Part shown: one piece after another, positions 1 to 5,641 of the stretch | Layout of the letters: the number at the start of each line of letters is the position of its first letter | Numbering within the stretch: the stretch's first letter is position 1 | From: DASQBT01 sp049578545 | Lineage (GTDB): Bacteria; Pseudomonadota; Gammaproteobacteria; Burkholderiales; Thiobacillaceae | Reading direction: 5' to 3' | Length of the DNA: 9,461 nucleotides | Assembly (NCBI GenBank): GCA_049578545.1 | Contig: JBAUMF010000070.1 | Location: 1 to 9,461 of the forward strand | The notes under the pieces: model-generated | Seen by the model: only the letters and a program-made list of their open reading frames with translations | The model's database searches: none | What the model was told of the DNA's origin: nothing | Made by a program: the position numbers and the translations under genes

Positions 1-200
1 ACCACCGGGTCCTGACTGCGGAGGCGGTGGCCAGGCACACTCTATTCAGGCAGGAAACCCGGTGGCCCGGTTACTATTATCGTGCCGATCATCCGAAGCT
101 GGATGACGCCGAATGGCATGTTTTCACGGCATCTGAGTACGATGTGAAGACGGGTGAGTGGCGCCTGACCAAGCTTCCTGTGCATCACATCATATCGTGA
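1..200 (+). CDS. aprA: Adenylylsulfate (APS) reductase alpha subunit AprA, C-terminal fragment
   Basis: This is an open frame entering from the left edge (first full codon at base 3) and ending at TGA 198-200, giving about 65 C-terminal residues. The stretch ETRWPGYYYRADHP, followed by DDAEWHVF and YDVKTGEWRL and then a short basic/hydrophobic tail, matches my memory of the end of dissimilatory AprA, where ETRWPGYY(F/Y)R and D-TGEW are characteristic. AprA is the FAD-containing catalytic subunit of the cytoplasmic AprAB complex. The complex interconverts sulfite plus AMP and APS, and in sulfur oxidisers it runs towards APS. Full-length AprA is roughly 620-660 residues, so about nine tenths lies outside the window. 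aprB normally sits just upstream of aprA. The family call comes from recognition rather than a search, and the FAD-binding and active-site residues are not in the fragment. Confidence 0.82.
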   Translation, partial: HRVLTAEAVARHTLFRQETRWPGYYYRADHPKLDDAEWHVFTASEYDVKTGEWRLTKLPVHHIIS

Positions 201-226
201 GCGCTGTGATTTGATGTAAGAGCGCT
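199..226. promoter_or_regulatory. Pair of GAGCGCT repeats between aprA and the DUF2892 gene
   Basis: Two copies of GAGCGCT (199-205 and 220-226) lie 21 bp apart, about two helical turns. Each contains the palindrome AGCGCT. They could be a paired operator for the downstream genes, or the two arms could fold into a 6-bp stem with a 15-nt loop after the aprA stop. No T-run follows, so an intrinsic terminator is unlikely. The motif is short and could be chance. Confidence 0.2.
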
Positions 227-255
227 TGGGTGAAACCGCTTAGCGATGAGGGGCC

Positions 256-498
256 ATGGACTGCTTCGCTCGCGCACTTCTTGGCTTGACATTGATCGGT
301 GCGACCCTGGGTTGGACCGTCGTGTTGGGTTGGGAGGGCGTGGTGCCGCTGGGCACCGCAGTATTCAGGTTTTGCCCGCTTTACGCATTGCTGGGGTCAA
401 TTGCTGCCGTGTCTTCCCAAGCCATACAAGATTCGTGGTTAACGGGCGTGAAATGGGGTTTTTGGGGTGACGGGCCCTCTTCCATCTTCTATAAATAG
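256..498 (+). CDS. DUF2892-type small inner-membrane protein
   Basis: This 80-residue protein has two hydrophobic segments, roughly residues 6-25 and 28-52. It carries the DUF2892 (YgaP transmembrane-like) signature: an R-x-LLGL-x-LIGA-x-LGW opening, a GxxPLGTAxFxFCPLYALLG core with the near-invariant Cys-Pro-Leu-Tyr, then a short polar tail. DUF2892 domains occur alone or fused to rhodanese domains, as in E. coli YgaP, and often sit near sulfur or redox genes; their function is not established. The ATG at 256 is the only sensible start because an in-frame TGA lies at 247-249. Its purine-rich leader (AGGGG) is only 2 nt from the start, so translation may be weak or coupled. The gene starts 55 bp after the aprA stop and ends 34 bp before the DsrC-like gene, which suggests co-transcription. 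The tail after about residue 55 does not match anything I recognise. Confidence 0.75.
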   Translation: MDCFARALLGLTLIGATLGWTVVLGWEGVVPLGTAVFRFCPLYALLGSIAAVSSQAIQDSWLTGVKWGFWGDGPSSIFYK

Positions 499-532
499 TG
501 TGTGAGATCCTAATGATCGGAAGGAGACAACA

Positions 533-904
533 ATGATGAACTCTACCGCGAAGAGCCACCACGAAACAAGCGTCGACGTCGCCAATCTGGCTTTCCCCCA
601 TGCGCCATTGGACTGGTCACCGGGCAAGGCCGAGGAAGTTGCAAGGGCAGAAGGACTCACCCTCACCGAGGATCATTGGGAGGTCATTCAAGGTTTGCAA
701 GAGTATTTCGTCAGGCATGGGGATGCTCCAATCATCCACATGCGCGAGTTGCACGACGCCTTGGACGAACACTTTCATGCAAGGGGAGGGATAAAGGCAC
801 TTTACGTGCTCTTTCCGGGCGGGCCCATAGCCCAGGGTTGCCGTGTCGCCGGCTTGAAGGCGCCGTACCTCGCGACGGATACCAGCTACGGCAGCGTTGC
901 CTGA
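533..904 (+). CDS. DsrC/TusE-superfamily protein, RspA-like (single inner cysteine)
   Basis: This 123-residue cytoplasmic protein has the DsrC/TusE/DsvC fold signature: LTEDHWEVIQGLQEYF near residues 43-59, IHMRELHDALDEHF at 68-81, then a GGI-ALYxLFPGGPIAQGCRVAGL segment. DsrC proteins carry sulfur as a trisulfide on two C-terminal arm cysteines. CysB lies in the CRxAGLP motif and CysA is penultimate, 11 residues later. TusE needs only CysA, for tRNA 2-thiouridine synthesis. Here CysB is present (Cys103), the residue 11 positions on is Ala114, and the tail runs about nine residues further without cysteine. That fits the RspA subgroup, proposed to be regulatory rather than a DsrAB or TusD partner. 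An AAGGAG at 521-526 precedes tandem ATGs at 533 and 536, and either could be used. It probably forms a unit with the DUF2892 gene and possibly aprA. Family call is strong; subgroup call is inferred from the cysteines. Confidence 0.88.
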   Translation: MMNSTAKSHHETSVDVANLAFPHAPLDWSPGKAEEVARAEGLTLTEDHWEVIQGLQEYFVRHGDAPIIHMRELHDALDEHFHARGGIKALYVLFPGGPIAQGCRVAGLKAPYLATDTSYGSVA

Positions 905-1422
905 CTAACCGTCGTTGCTGCCAGTTGCACGCAGGTACAGTATCACAGGATGCTTCCGGGCAAGTCTGTCACTGACTGGTGTTGCCATTCTGAAACTGCC
1001 GTTGAGACATCAGCGCATCCGATTCCAGTGACTACCTCTGGAAAAAATATGAGTTGGCGCTTGTCTGGTTGGCGTGGTCTTGTCGGCCCTCCTTTGCAAC
1101 ATTCCTGACCCTGCAGTGCCTGAGCAAGCGGGTCCGCTTGGCACCTCAGGGCCCTCAAGGTGCAGCGTTCCAAGTGAGCTTCAAGAATGATGTCCTTGCC
1201 ATCCGTCATGCCAGCTATCTATGCCGCATGCAGCAGGGCATCGATCGCCGGCTGTTTCTGGGGATCGAGACGCATCACCAAAACCAGCTGCACGCCTTAG
1301 GCGGTTTCATGAATGTCTCGAAAAAATTGCACGATTTTGATCAAAGCCTCCTGGTCTATGATTTAGATATACGATTTGAATTTCCATTAAGAAGAAGGAT
1401 TTCTTTTATTTTGCAGGAGATA
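905..1422. other. Gene-poor stretch with possible decayed minus-strand coding
   Basis: No convincing gene is visible. A plus-strand open frame runs through much of the stretch from a TTG at 1054, but its first part looks like noise and only its end (from 1429) resembles a gene. On the minus strand, one frame from about 1285 to 1095 reads like protein (VLVMRLDPQKQPAIDALL, then MTDGKDIILEAHLERCTL) but is interrupted by a TAG between the two pieces and closed upstream by TAA. That would suit a decayed gene of unknown family. The last 100 bases are strikingly AT-rich compared with the flanks. Confidence 0.3.
1336..1362 (+). promoter_or_regulatory. AT-rich putative promoter/operator for the 66-residue orphan
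   Basis: The AT-rich block upstream of the small gene holds a perfect 10-bp palindrome, TTTGATCAAA (1336-1345), and a -10-like TATGAT (1357-1362). The -35 region is poor: TTTTGA at 1335-1340 with a 16-bp spacer is a weak match. The palindrome overlaps where -35 would lie, so a repressor or activator site is possible. This is inference from motif spacing only. Confidence 0.22.
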
Positions 1423-1428
1423 ATGATC

Positions 1429-1629
1429 ATGCAGCTTAAGACACGAATAAATGGCGGTGAAGCCTCATTTCAAGAAGTAGCAGATGCTTGGAAGAAAGAA
1501 GACCACAACTACCCTTGGAGTACATTAGAATCGGACAAGCGGACAGTTGAGTTTATCAAGAGGCTAAAAGAGTTGCGACGGAATGCGGAGCCCCCGACGC
1601 CGGACCCACGAAATATTCATGAAGATTAG
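1429..1629 (+). CDS. Small hypothetical protein (66 residues)
   Basis: I do not recognise this family. The product is small, charged and soluble: an aromatic/acidic centre (AWKKEDHNYPW, about residues 20-30), then a Lys/Arg-rich amphipathic helix (TVEFIKRLKELRR, about 39-51), and a proline-rich C-terminus. There is no signal peptide, membrane segment or cysteine. An AGGAG at 1415-1419 is spaced 9 nt from the ATG at 1429; a second in-frame ATG at 1423 is only 3 nt from it, so 1429 is preferred. The same frame stays open upstream to 1054, but that part looks non-coding. The gene and its leader are AT-rich relative to their neighbours, which hints at acquisition from elsewhere. It could be a small regulator or an antitoxin-like protein, but nothing in the sequence proves either. 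Confidence 0.5.
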   Translation: MQLKTRINGGEASFQEVADAWKKEDHNYPWSTLESDKRTVEFIKRLKELRRNAEPPTPDPRNIHED

Positions 1630-2194
1630 AGCGGATATTGTGGAAAGAGCTAAGTGGTGTAGACAGCACTGCATTTGAAAGGTCTCTATCTCAGTCCGCT
1701 AACCCGCCCATACTCACCCGACTATAGGCAAGCGGATAAGCATAGGCACAATCGCGGCTTGTCTCCCATGAGTTACACGTTGATGTTTACCGAGCCGGCG
1801 GGATCATATACAACTCACCCGCGCAGCACGCCAGAACTCAGCACGTCGCATGGTCGCCACCCTTCCTGGGAGTGGGTGTGGATGTTCTGTCATCGAGGTG
1901 GTGGCGGTTTGCGTTGCGCGAGGACCACTGGCTATCAACGGCGAGCCCGCAGGTTTTGGGGGCACACGAAGCATTGTCCCGTTCGGACAAGGTGCTGCAA
2001 CCCGGCAACGCGAGCAGCCTGGTGGGGATGCCTTCTGAGCGCCAATCATGTCGTTTTGCTCAAACACGGGCAGCTCAGACTATTTCGGAATGATCCTGAC
2101 CTCCGCCGCCGAGGCAGTCGGATGGAGGACAGCCCGTTCACTTTCCTTTGTCTTCACGACTAACAGGGGATATTCTGCTATCCCTCGTTGCTCG
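1630..2194. other. Intergenic stretch without a supportable gene
   Basis: Several overlapping frames are open on both strands (for example a 162-residue plus-strand frame at 1675-2163), but none has a convincing RBS, a sensible residue composition or a recognisable motif, and they contradict each other. I see no RNA gene, transposase or tandem repeat. The stretch separates the plus-strand orphan from the convergent NUDIX gene. It may be decayed DNA. Confidence 0.4.
2162..2189 (-). terminator. Imperfect hairpin just after the NUDIX gene
   Basis: AGGGGATA (2165-2172) and TATCCCT (2179-2185) form a 7-bp stem with a 6-nt loop, with one unpaired G. AAC (2162-2164) and GTT (2187-2189) could extend it past a bulge. 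It begins 5 bases after the NUDIX stop on the minus strand. No T-run follows, so it is only a weak terminator candidate. Confidence 0.25.
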
Positions 2195-2824
2195 TTAGGT
2201 TGCTTTGGCAAGCCCTGGTTCGAGTCGAGGCAGATCTTCGTTCAGAAACCGCGCATCAGCTGAAAAGAGGTCGTAGTGCCCAAGGTCGGACAATGGGACC
2301 AGCCGCAACCGACTGATTTCGGGGGAGCGAGGTTTGCGTTGTCCGGAAGCCAGGTCTTGTCTCAAAGCCGCGAAGCCTTGGCCCGGTGTGCAGCGAAAGT
2401 AAAAATCCAGCCGATAGGGCCCCGGTTCCTCACTGACGTAGGGGATGGCGTCGACCCGAAGCAGGCGAATCGCCGTAAGTTCGACGCCCAATTCCTCCCA
2501 CACCTCGCGCCGCAGGGCGGACTCGAGAACGTCATCTGGGGAAGACTCATTGCGTGGCCTGGCTGGATCACCCGGGATCGAATCCAAGGAACCGCCGGGA
2601 AGCCCCCATGCCCCTTTGTGCCGGTAACTGTGTTCAACCAGCAACACCTCAGGCGGTGAGGTGTCCTCGTCAACCATCACCGCAACTGCGCCCACGACCC
2701 AGCTCCTGGCGAACAGCCCCTTTAGCAACCCGGCTAGCCGCGGTGGGAAATGCCGCCAGATGCCAAGAGACCAACGATGGAAGGCGGGATGGCGCTCAAT
2801 GAAGCGTGCTAACCAAACCAGCAT
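2195..2824 (-). CDS. NUDIX hydrolase with enlarged Nudix loop
   Basis: This 209-residue soluble protein has a Nudix domain at about residues 43-185. WVVGAVAVMV and LLVEHSYRHKGAWGLPGG form the first strands, and the catalytic helix REVWEELGV is at 106-114, supplying the metal-binding Glu residues (107, 110, 111). Nudix enzymes hydrolyse nucleoside diphosphates linked to another moiety; the sequence does not reveal the substrate. In the consensus GX5EX7REUXEEXGU the glycine lies 14 residues before the Arg. Here the loop from Gly78 to Arg106 carries about 14 extra residues, rich in Pro, Asp and Ser, and the isolated upstream Glu of the box is not obvious. The N-terminal 40 residues are basic and aromatic and look like a family-specific extension. 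The ATG at 2824 is the first possible start because an in-frame TAA lies 6 bases upstream. No clear Shine-Dalgarno is present. It appears monocistronic. Confidence 0.88.
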   Translation of the reverse strand: MLVWLARFIERHPAFHRWSLGIWRHFPPRLAGLLKGLFARSWVVGAVAVMVDEDTSPPEVLLVEHSYRHKGAWGLPGGSLDSIPGDPARPRNESSPDDVLESALRREVWEELGVELTAIRLLRVDAIPYVSEEPGPYRLDFYFRCTPGQGFAALRQDLASGQRKPRSPEISRLRLVPLSDLGHYDLFSADARFLNEDLPRLEPGLAKAT

Positions 2825-3110
2825 TTCGGCTTATTCTGCTGCAATTGGTAGCCCCCTGACTGCGAGACTGCGCACCTCTTTCGTCCCGGGTGGCAGTATT
2901 GCTTGTTCGCTCTTGCGGGAACGGGGCGCTGTTGCCACCCTTCGTGGGCAATCCGCTTGTAAGCTGTTTCGACGCGAACCCAGCTTGGATCAGACACCAA
3001 TGTGGCCCGGTCAATCCGAATGCTCGCGCCCGCGCTACGGGCTTTGGCAACATAAGCGACTGGTGGCCCCGCAAGCCCGTGTGGTTGATCTTGCACGGGG
3101 CAGGACCGGG
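2825..3110. other. Spacer between NUDIX and SDR genes
   Basis: This gap of nearly 290 bp separates two co-directional minus-strand genes. One minus-strand frame stays open across the whole gap and includes a stretch that reads like protein (RIDRATLVSDPSWVRVETAY), but it has no start or RBS of its own and runs into both neighbouring genes in another frame. I cannot assign a function. It may be a gene remnant. Confidence 0.3.
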
Positions 3111-3710
3111 TCACGAGCCGCGGGGCTCGATGACCATGCCGGTTTGCGTTCCCGTGACGCTTTCCAGATACGCGCCTGCCACGGTGGCCGCCCGAAGCCC
3201 GGGCGCCGGATCCATGCCCAGCTTCGTCAGCGTTTCGCTCACCCATGGAGGACTTACGGCATTGACACGGATTCCCCGCGGCGCTTCCAGCGCGGCTGCG
3301 CGTATGAATCCTTCGAGCGCCGCGTTGACCAGGCTGATGGCTGCGCTGCCGACCATCGGCGAGCGCGCCAGGATTCCGCTTGTCACTGTGATGGAGCCAC
3401 CATCGCGCAGGTGTTCGAAGGCGAGGCGGACCAGATTCACCTGGCCAAGCAGCTTGTTGGCGATCGAAAAGCGGAAGTCCTCGTCGCTCAATTGTGCCAG
3501 CGGGGCGAACCTTGCGTCGCCGGCAGCGCTTACCACGGCATCGACGATACCGACCTGCTGGTACATGGCTGCGATGGACGATGGATCCGCCATATCCAGC
3601 GTGATCGGGGTGCTCCGGCGACTGACCGGCACCACTTCGTGCACCGGCTTGAACACATCGACCACAGCACGACCGATTGTTCCGGTGGCACCGATGACAA
3701 GTATGCGCAT
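3111..3710 (-). CDS. Atypical short-chain dehydrogenase (Lin1944-like SDR)
   Basis: This 199-residue Rossmann-fold protein has the nucleotide-binding motif GATGTIG at residues 7-13, SRR at 30-32 (suited to NADPH), LDMAD at 38-42, SAAG at 61-64 in place of NNAG, and Asn85 in the helix that holds the SDR structural Asn. The serine strand is ITVTSGI (Ser111). The catalytic YxxxK is lost: the aligned positions are Ile125 and Asn129 in GSAAISLVNAALEG. A family resembling Listeria Lin1944 (cd11731) is described as lacking the usual SDR catalytic residues, and its function is unknown. The protein could bind NADP(H) without classical catalysis. The start is well supported: AGGAGG lies 8 nt before the ATG at 3710. 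It is downstream of, and co-directional with, the broken oxidoreductase gene, 141 bp away. Confidence 0.85.
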   Translation of the reverse strand: MRILVIGATGTIGRAVVDVFKPVHEVVPVSRRSTPITLDMADPSSIAAMYQQVGIVDAVVSAAGDARFAPLAQLSDEDFRFSIANKLLGQVNLVRLAFEHLRDGGSITVTSGILARSPMVGSAAISLVNAALEGFIRAAALEAPRGIRVNAVSPPWVSETLTKLGMDPAPGLRAATVAGAYLESVTGTQTGMVIEPRGS

Positions 3711-3851
3711 TTCAGACCCCTCCTATATTATGGCTTGTGCCCTTCCGGCGAGTTCGCGCGGCTTGCCGCATCGCATTGAACGTGCCGAAACTGCATGCCG
3801 CCGTCGCAAGTGTTTCCCATGGTCTCCGCAACCGCAGCACTCAGGCAGCGC

Positions 3852-4497
3852 TCAAGGCAGGCGCAGCAACTTGAAGGCATGCGTCCATTCGTTGCGCAGC
3901 AGGCCCGGAATGCACCACAGCATGCATAGCGGCTCGATGGCCCGCGCGGCCTCGGCCTTGCCCATGTCCACGACCTCCCAGCCGAACTGGTCGAGGATTT
4001 CGCCAACCGTTTGCTTGGCCGCTTCGTCGTTGCCGCAGATGAACATGGTCGGTCGGCCGCCTGGAAACTTCGGGTTGACCATGAAGGCGTTGCCGACCGA
4101 ATTGAACGCCTTCACCAGGCGCGCATCGGGAAACTCGCGCTGCAGCCGCTCCATCTGCTACTCGTCCAGGCTGGTGAAAAAGGCGCAGCAAACCGCTCAC
4201 GGGAGGCACGTCAGCGATCGGGTTGGTCGCGTCGATGACGACCTTGCCTGACAGATTCTCCGCGCCTGCCAGGTGGAGCGCATCGAGCGCGGCTGTGCCC
4301 TTTACCGCAAGCACCACCAGTTCGCCAGATCGTGACGTTTCCGCAATATCGCCAAGACGAACCCCAGAATGCTTTCCCGCCCGGTCTGCCGGCCTGGACG
4401 AATCACGCGTGCCCAGCATGCCTTCATGGCCGTGCCTGAGTAAACCTGCACCCAATGCCTGCGCCACCACCCCGGATCCGATGACTCCGACTTTCAT
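3852..4497 (-). pseudogene. NADP-dependent dinucleotide-binding oxidoreductase (COG2085/F420_oxidored), frameshifted with a stop
   Basis: The N-terminal part, read from ATG 4497 with a good AAGGAGA upstream, starts MKVGVIGSGVVAQALG, continues GTRD, LVVLAVKG and VIDATNPIAD, and is a normal Rossmann domain of the NADP oxidoreductase, F420-dependent-like family. Homology breaks at about 4182, where one extra base shifts the frame. The true continuation, FFTSLDE, lies in the next frame and then meets TAG at 4158-4160 before MERLQREFPDARLVKAFNSVGN and the conserved C-terminus (AIEPLCMLWCIPG, NEWTHAFKLLR), ending at TGA 3852-3854. Repaired, it would be about 214 residues, the usual family length. 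Two independent lesions argue for a real pseudogene rather than a read error. The extra base abuts a five-T run, so an error there alone cannot be excluded. The C-terminal half could be separately translated from ATG 4154, but it would lack the NADP site. Confidence 0.8.
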
Positions 4498-4604
4498 CTC
4501 CGTCTCCTTGCAGCCTGACTGCCGGCAATCATGGTTGATGATCCCGTCGAGCTATCTTTTTAGCACATGCACTGGCGCTCGAATTCTTGCGCACCAGAGG
4601 ACTC

Positions 4605-4875
4605 ATGACGTCGGGTCGTTACGCGTTGCGGTGTCTGCGGCCGCGTCCGCGCGGAAATGCACGACACGACGCAGCCTTTGCCAGGCTCCTTTGTTCGCAT
4701 CGGAAAAGCTTCTCCGGCTGTGCGCGACGCCCCGCGTCGGGGCCCTGCACGCGGCGAAAGATGGCTACAGGCCGCCGGTGTCGGGACGGGACCCAGGGGG
4801 ATTTCGTCGAGCGGGATATCCGGCTGGTCGATGTGGTTTCCTCAAGCGGGAATTTTTGCATCCCTGCGCACTCCT
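4605..4875 (+). pseudogene. Possible decayed Rrf2-type transcriptional regulator
   Basis: No intact gene occupies 4498-5014, but pieces in two plus-strand frames occur in the order and spacing of an Rrf2-family repressor: an opening GRYALR (about 4614), a recognition-helix-like ASEKLLRL followed by LHAAKDGYR (about 4698-4770, other frame), and DIRLVDVV (about 4816-4839, back in the first frame). About 75 codons separate the first and last pieces, close to the 65-70 expected in Rrf2 proteins such as NsrR or IscR. The first frame stops at TAG 4875. The characteristic cysteine cluster is not clearly present. At least two frame changes would be needed. The resemblance is by eye and the sequence between the pieces does not match well, so this is tentative. 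Confidence 0.27.
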
Positions 4876-5014
4876 AGGAGAACTCATAACGGCGCACGTG
4901 CCGGGAGAAATCAGCAGGAGCTGGATCCGGCCGCTCGACCCTGTCCTTTGGCGGAGGAGCGATTCATTACCGTGCACGAGACCGGGTGGGCAGACTTACA
5001 AACGGAGGAATAGC

Positions 5015-5641
5015 ATGGATGGAATATTTCGCGCCGTTGTCGTTCTCACGGCCGCTTTGAGCCTCTGGGTGCCAGTCGCCAGTGCCGGCGAAACCTTTGC
5101 CGGTGGAGATGCGCAGCAGCTTGGCTACCAGGCATTGTATGCACAGCTGGAAAGGACGGATGCAGTGCAGGAAGGTGCGAAGGTGGCGAAGCATGTCCTC
5201 TTTGTATTCTTCGACGCCAATTGCCTTTATTGCCACCTCACCTGGAAGGCCTTGCAGCCATACGAGAAAGTGGGCCTGCAGGTTCGCTGGGTGCCGGTCG
5301 CCTATCAGCAACCAAGCTCCACGGGCCGCGCAGCGGCAATCATGCAGGCACCAGACCGCGTTGCCGCGTTGCGGGAGAATGAAGCCGGCTACCACCCAGG
5401 ACAGTTCACAGGCGGGATCGCACCGCTGGACAGGGTCCCCGGCACCCTCATGGCCCAGCTGAGAGCCAACACGCAACTCATGCAGGAGTTCGGCGCACCT
5501 GGAACGCCCGCACTGGTATGGAAGGATCGCGTCGGCCAGGTTCGGTTCAAACTAGGCGTGCCGCGCCTCTCGGAACTGCCTCGCATCACGCAGCTGTCCG
5601 CGCAACATATCGATGACCCGGAACTGGCACGATTCCGCTGA
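5015..5641 (+). CDS. Exported DsbG-like thiol:disulfide interchange protein
   Basis: This 208-residue protein has a clear Sec signal peptide (MDGIFRAVVVLTAALSLWVP, likely cleaved after ASA at residue 24), so it should act in the periplasm. The thioredoxin-fold core contains the redox motif C-L-Y-C (Cys70, Cys73) after FVFFDANC, and a cis-Pro loop GTPALVW (Pro165). The segment LTWKALQPYEKVGLQVRWVPV resembles DsbG/DsbC proteins, which repair or reduce oxidised cysteines. The usual N-terminal dimerisation domain (about 60 residues in DsbG) is reduced to some 35 residues between signal and core, so the protein may be monomeric. GGAGG at 5004-5008 is 6 nt from the ATG and fixes the start; the frame is open far upstream, but that part is antisense to other genes. 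It stands alone. The exact substrate is unknown. Confidence 0.85.
   Translation: MDGIFRAVVVLTAALSLWVPVASAGETFAGGDAQQLGYQALYAQLERTDAVQEGAKVAKHVLFVFFDANCLYCHLTWKALQPYEKVGLQVRWVPVAYQQPSSTGRAAAIMQAPDRVAALRENEAGYHPGQFTGGIAPLDRVPGTLMAQLRANTQLMQEFGAPGTPALVWKDRVGQVRFKLGVPRLSELPRITQLSAQHIDDPELARFR

Noticed and set aside
890..922. GGCAGC/GCTGCC inverted repeat spanning the stop of the DsrC-like gene
   Set aside because: Only 6 bp with a 21-nt loop, partly in coding sequence and without a T-run, so not supported as a terminator.
1675..2163. Plus-strand 162-codon frame
   Set aside because: No RBS; composition rich in Arg, Cys, Trp and His; no motif. Other frames in the same stretch are equally open.
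2214..2235. GGTTCGAGTC, resembling a tRNA T-arm
   Set aside because: It lies within the NUDIX coding sequence and no matching acceptor, D or anticodon stem is found.
2890..4251. Plus-strand open frame of 453 codons
   Set aside because: It lies antisense to the SDR and the broken oxidoreductase, has low-complexity Ser/Ala/Arg/Pro composition and no motif. It arises from GC-rich third positions on the opposite strand.
4223..5014. Long N-terminal extension in frame with the DsbG-like gene
   Set aside because: The first 264 codons are antisense to another gene or low-quality sequence. The RBS and signal peptide at 5015 mark the true start.
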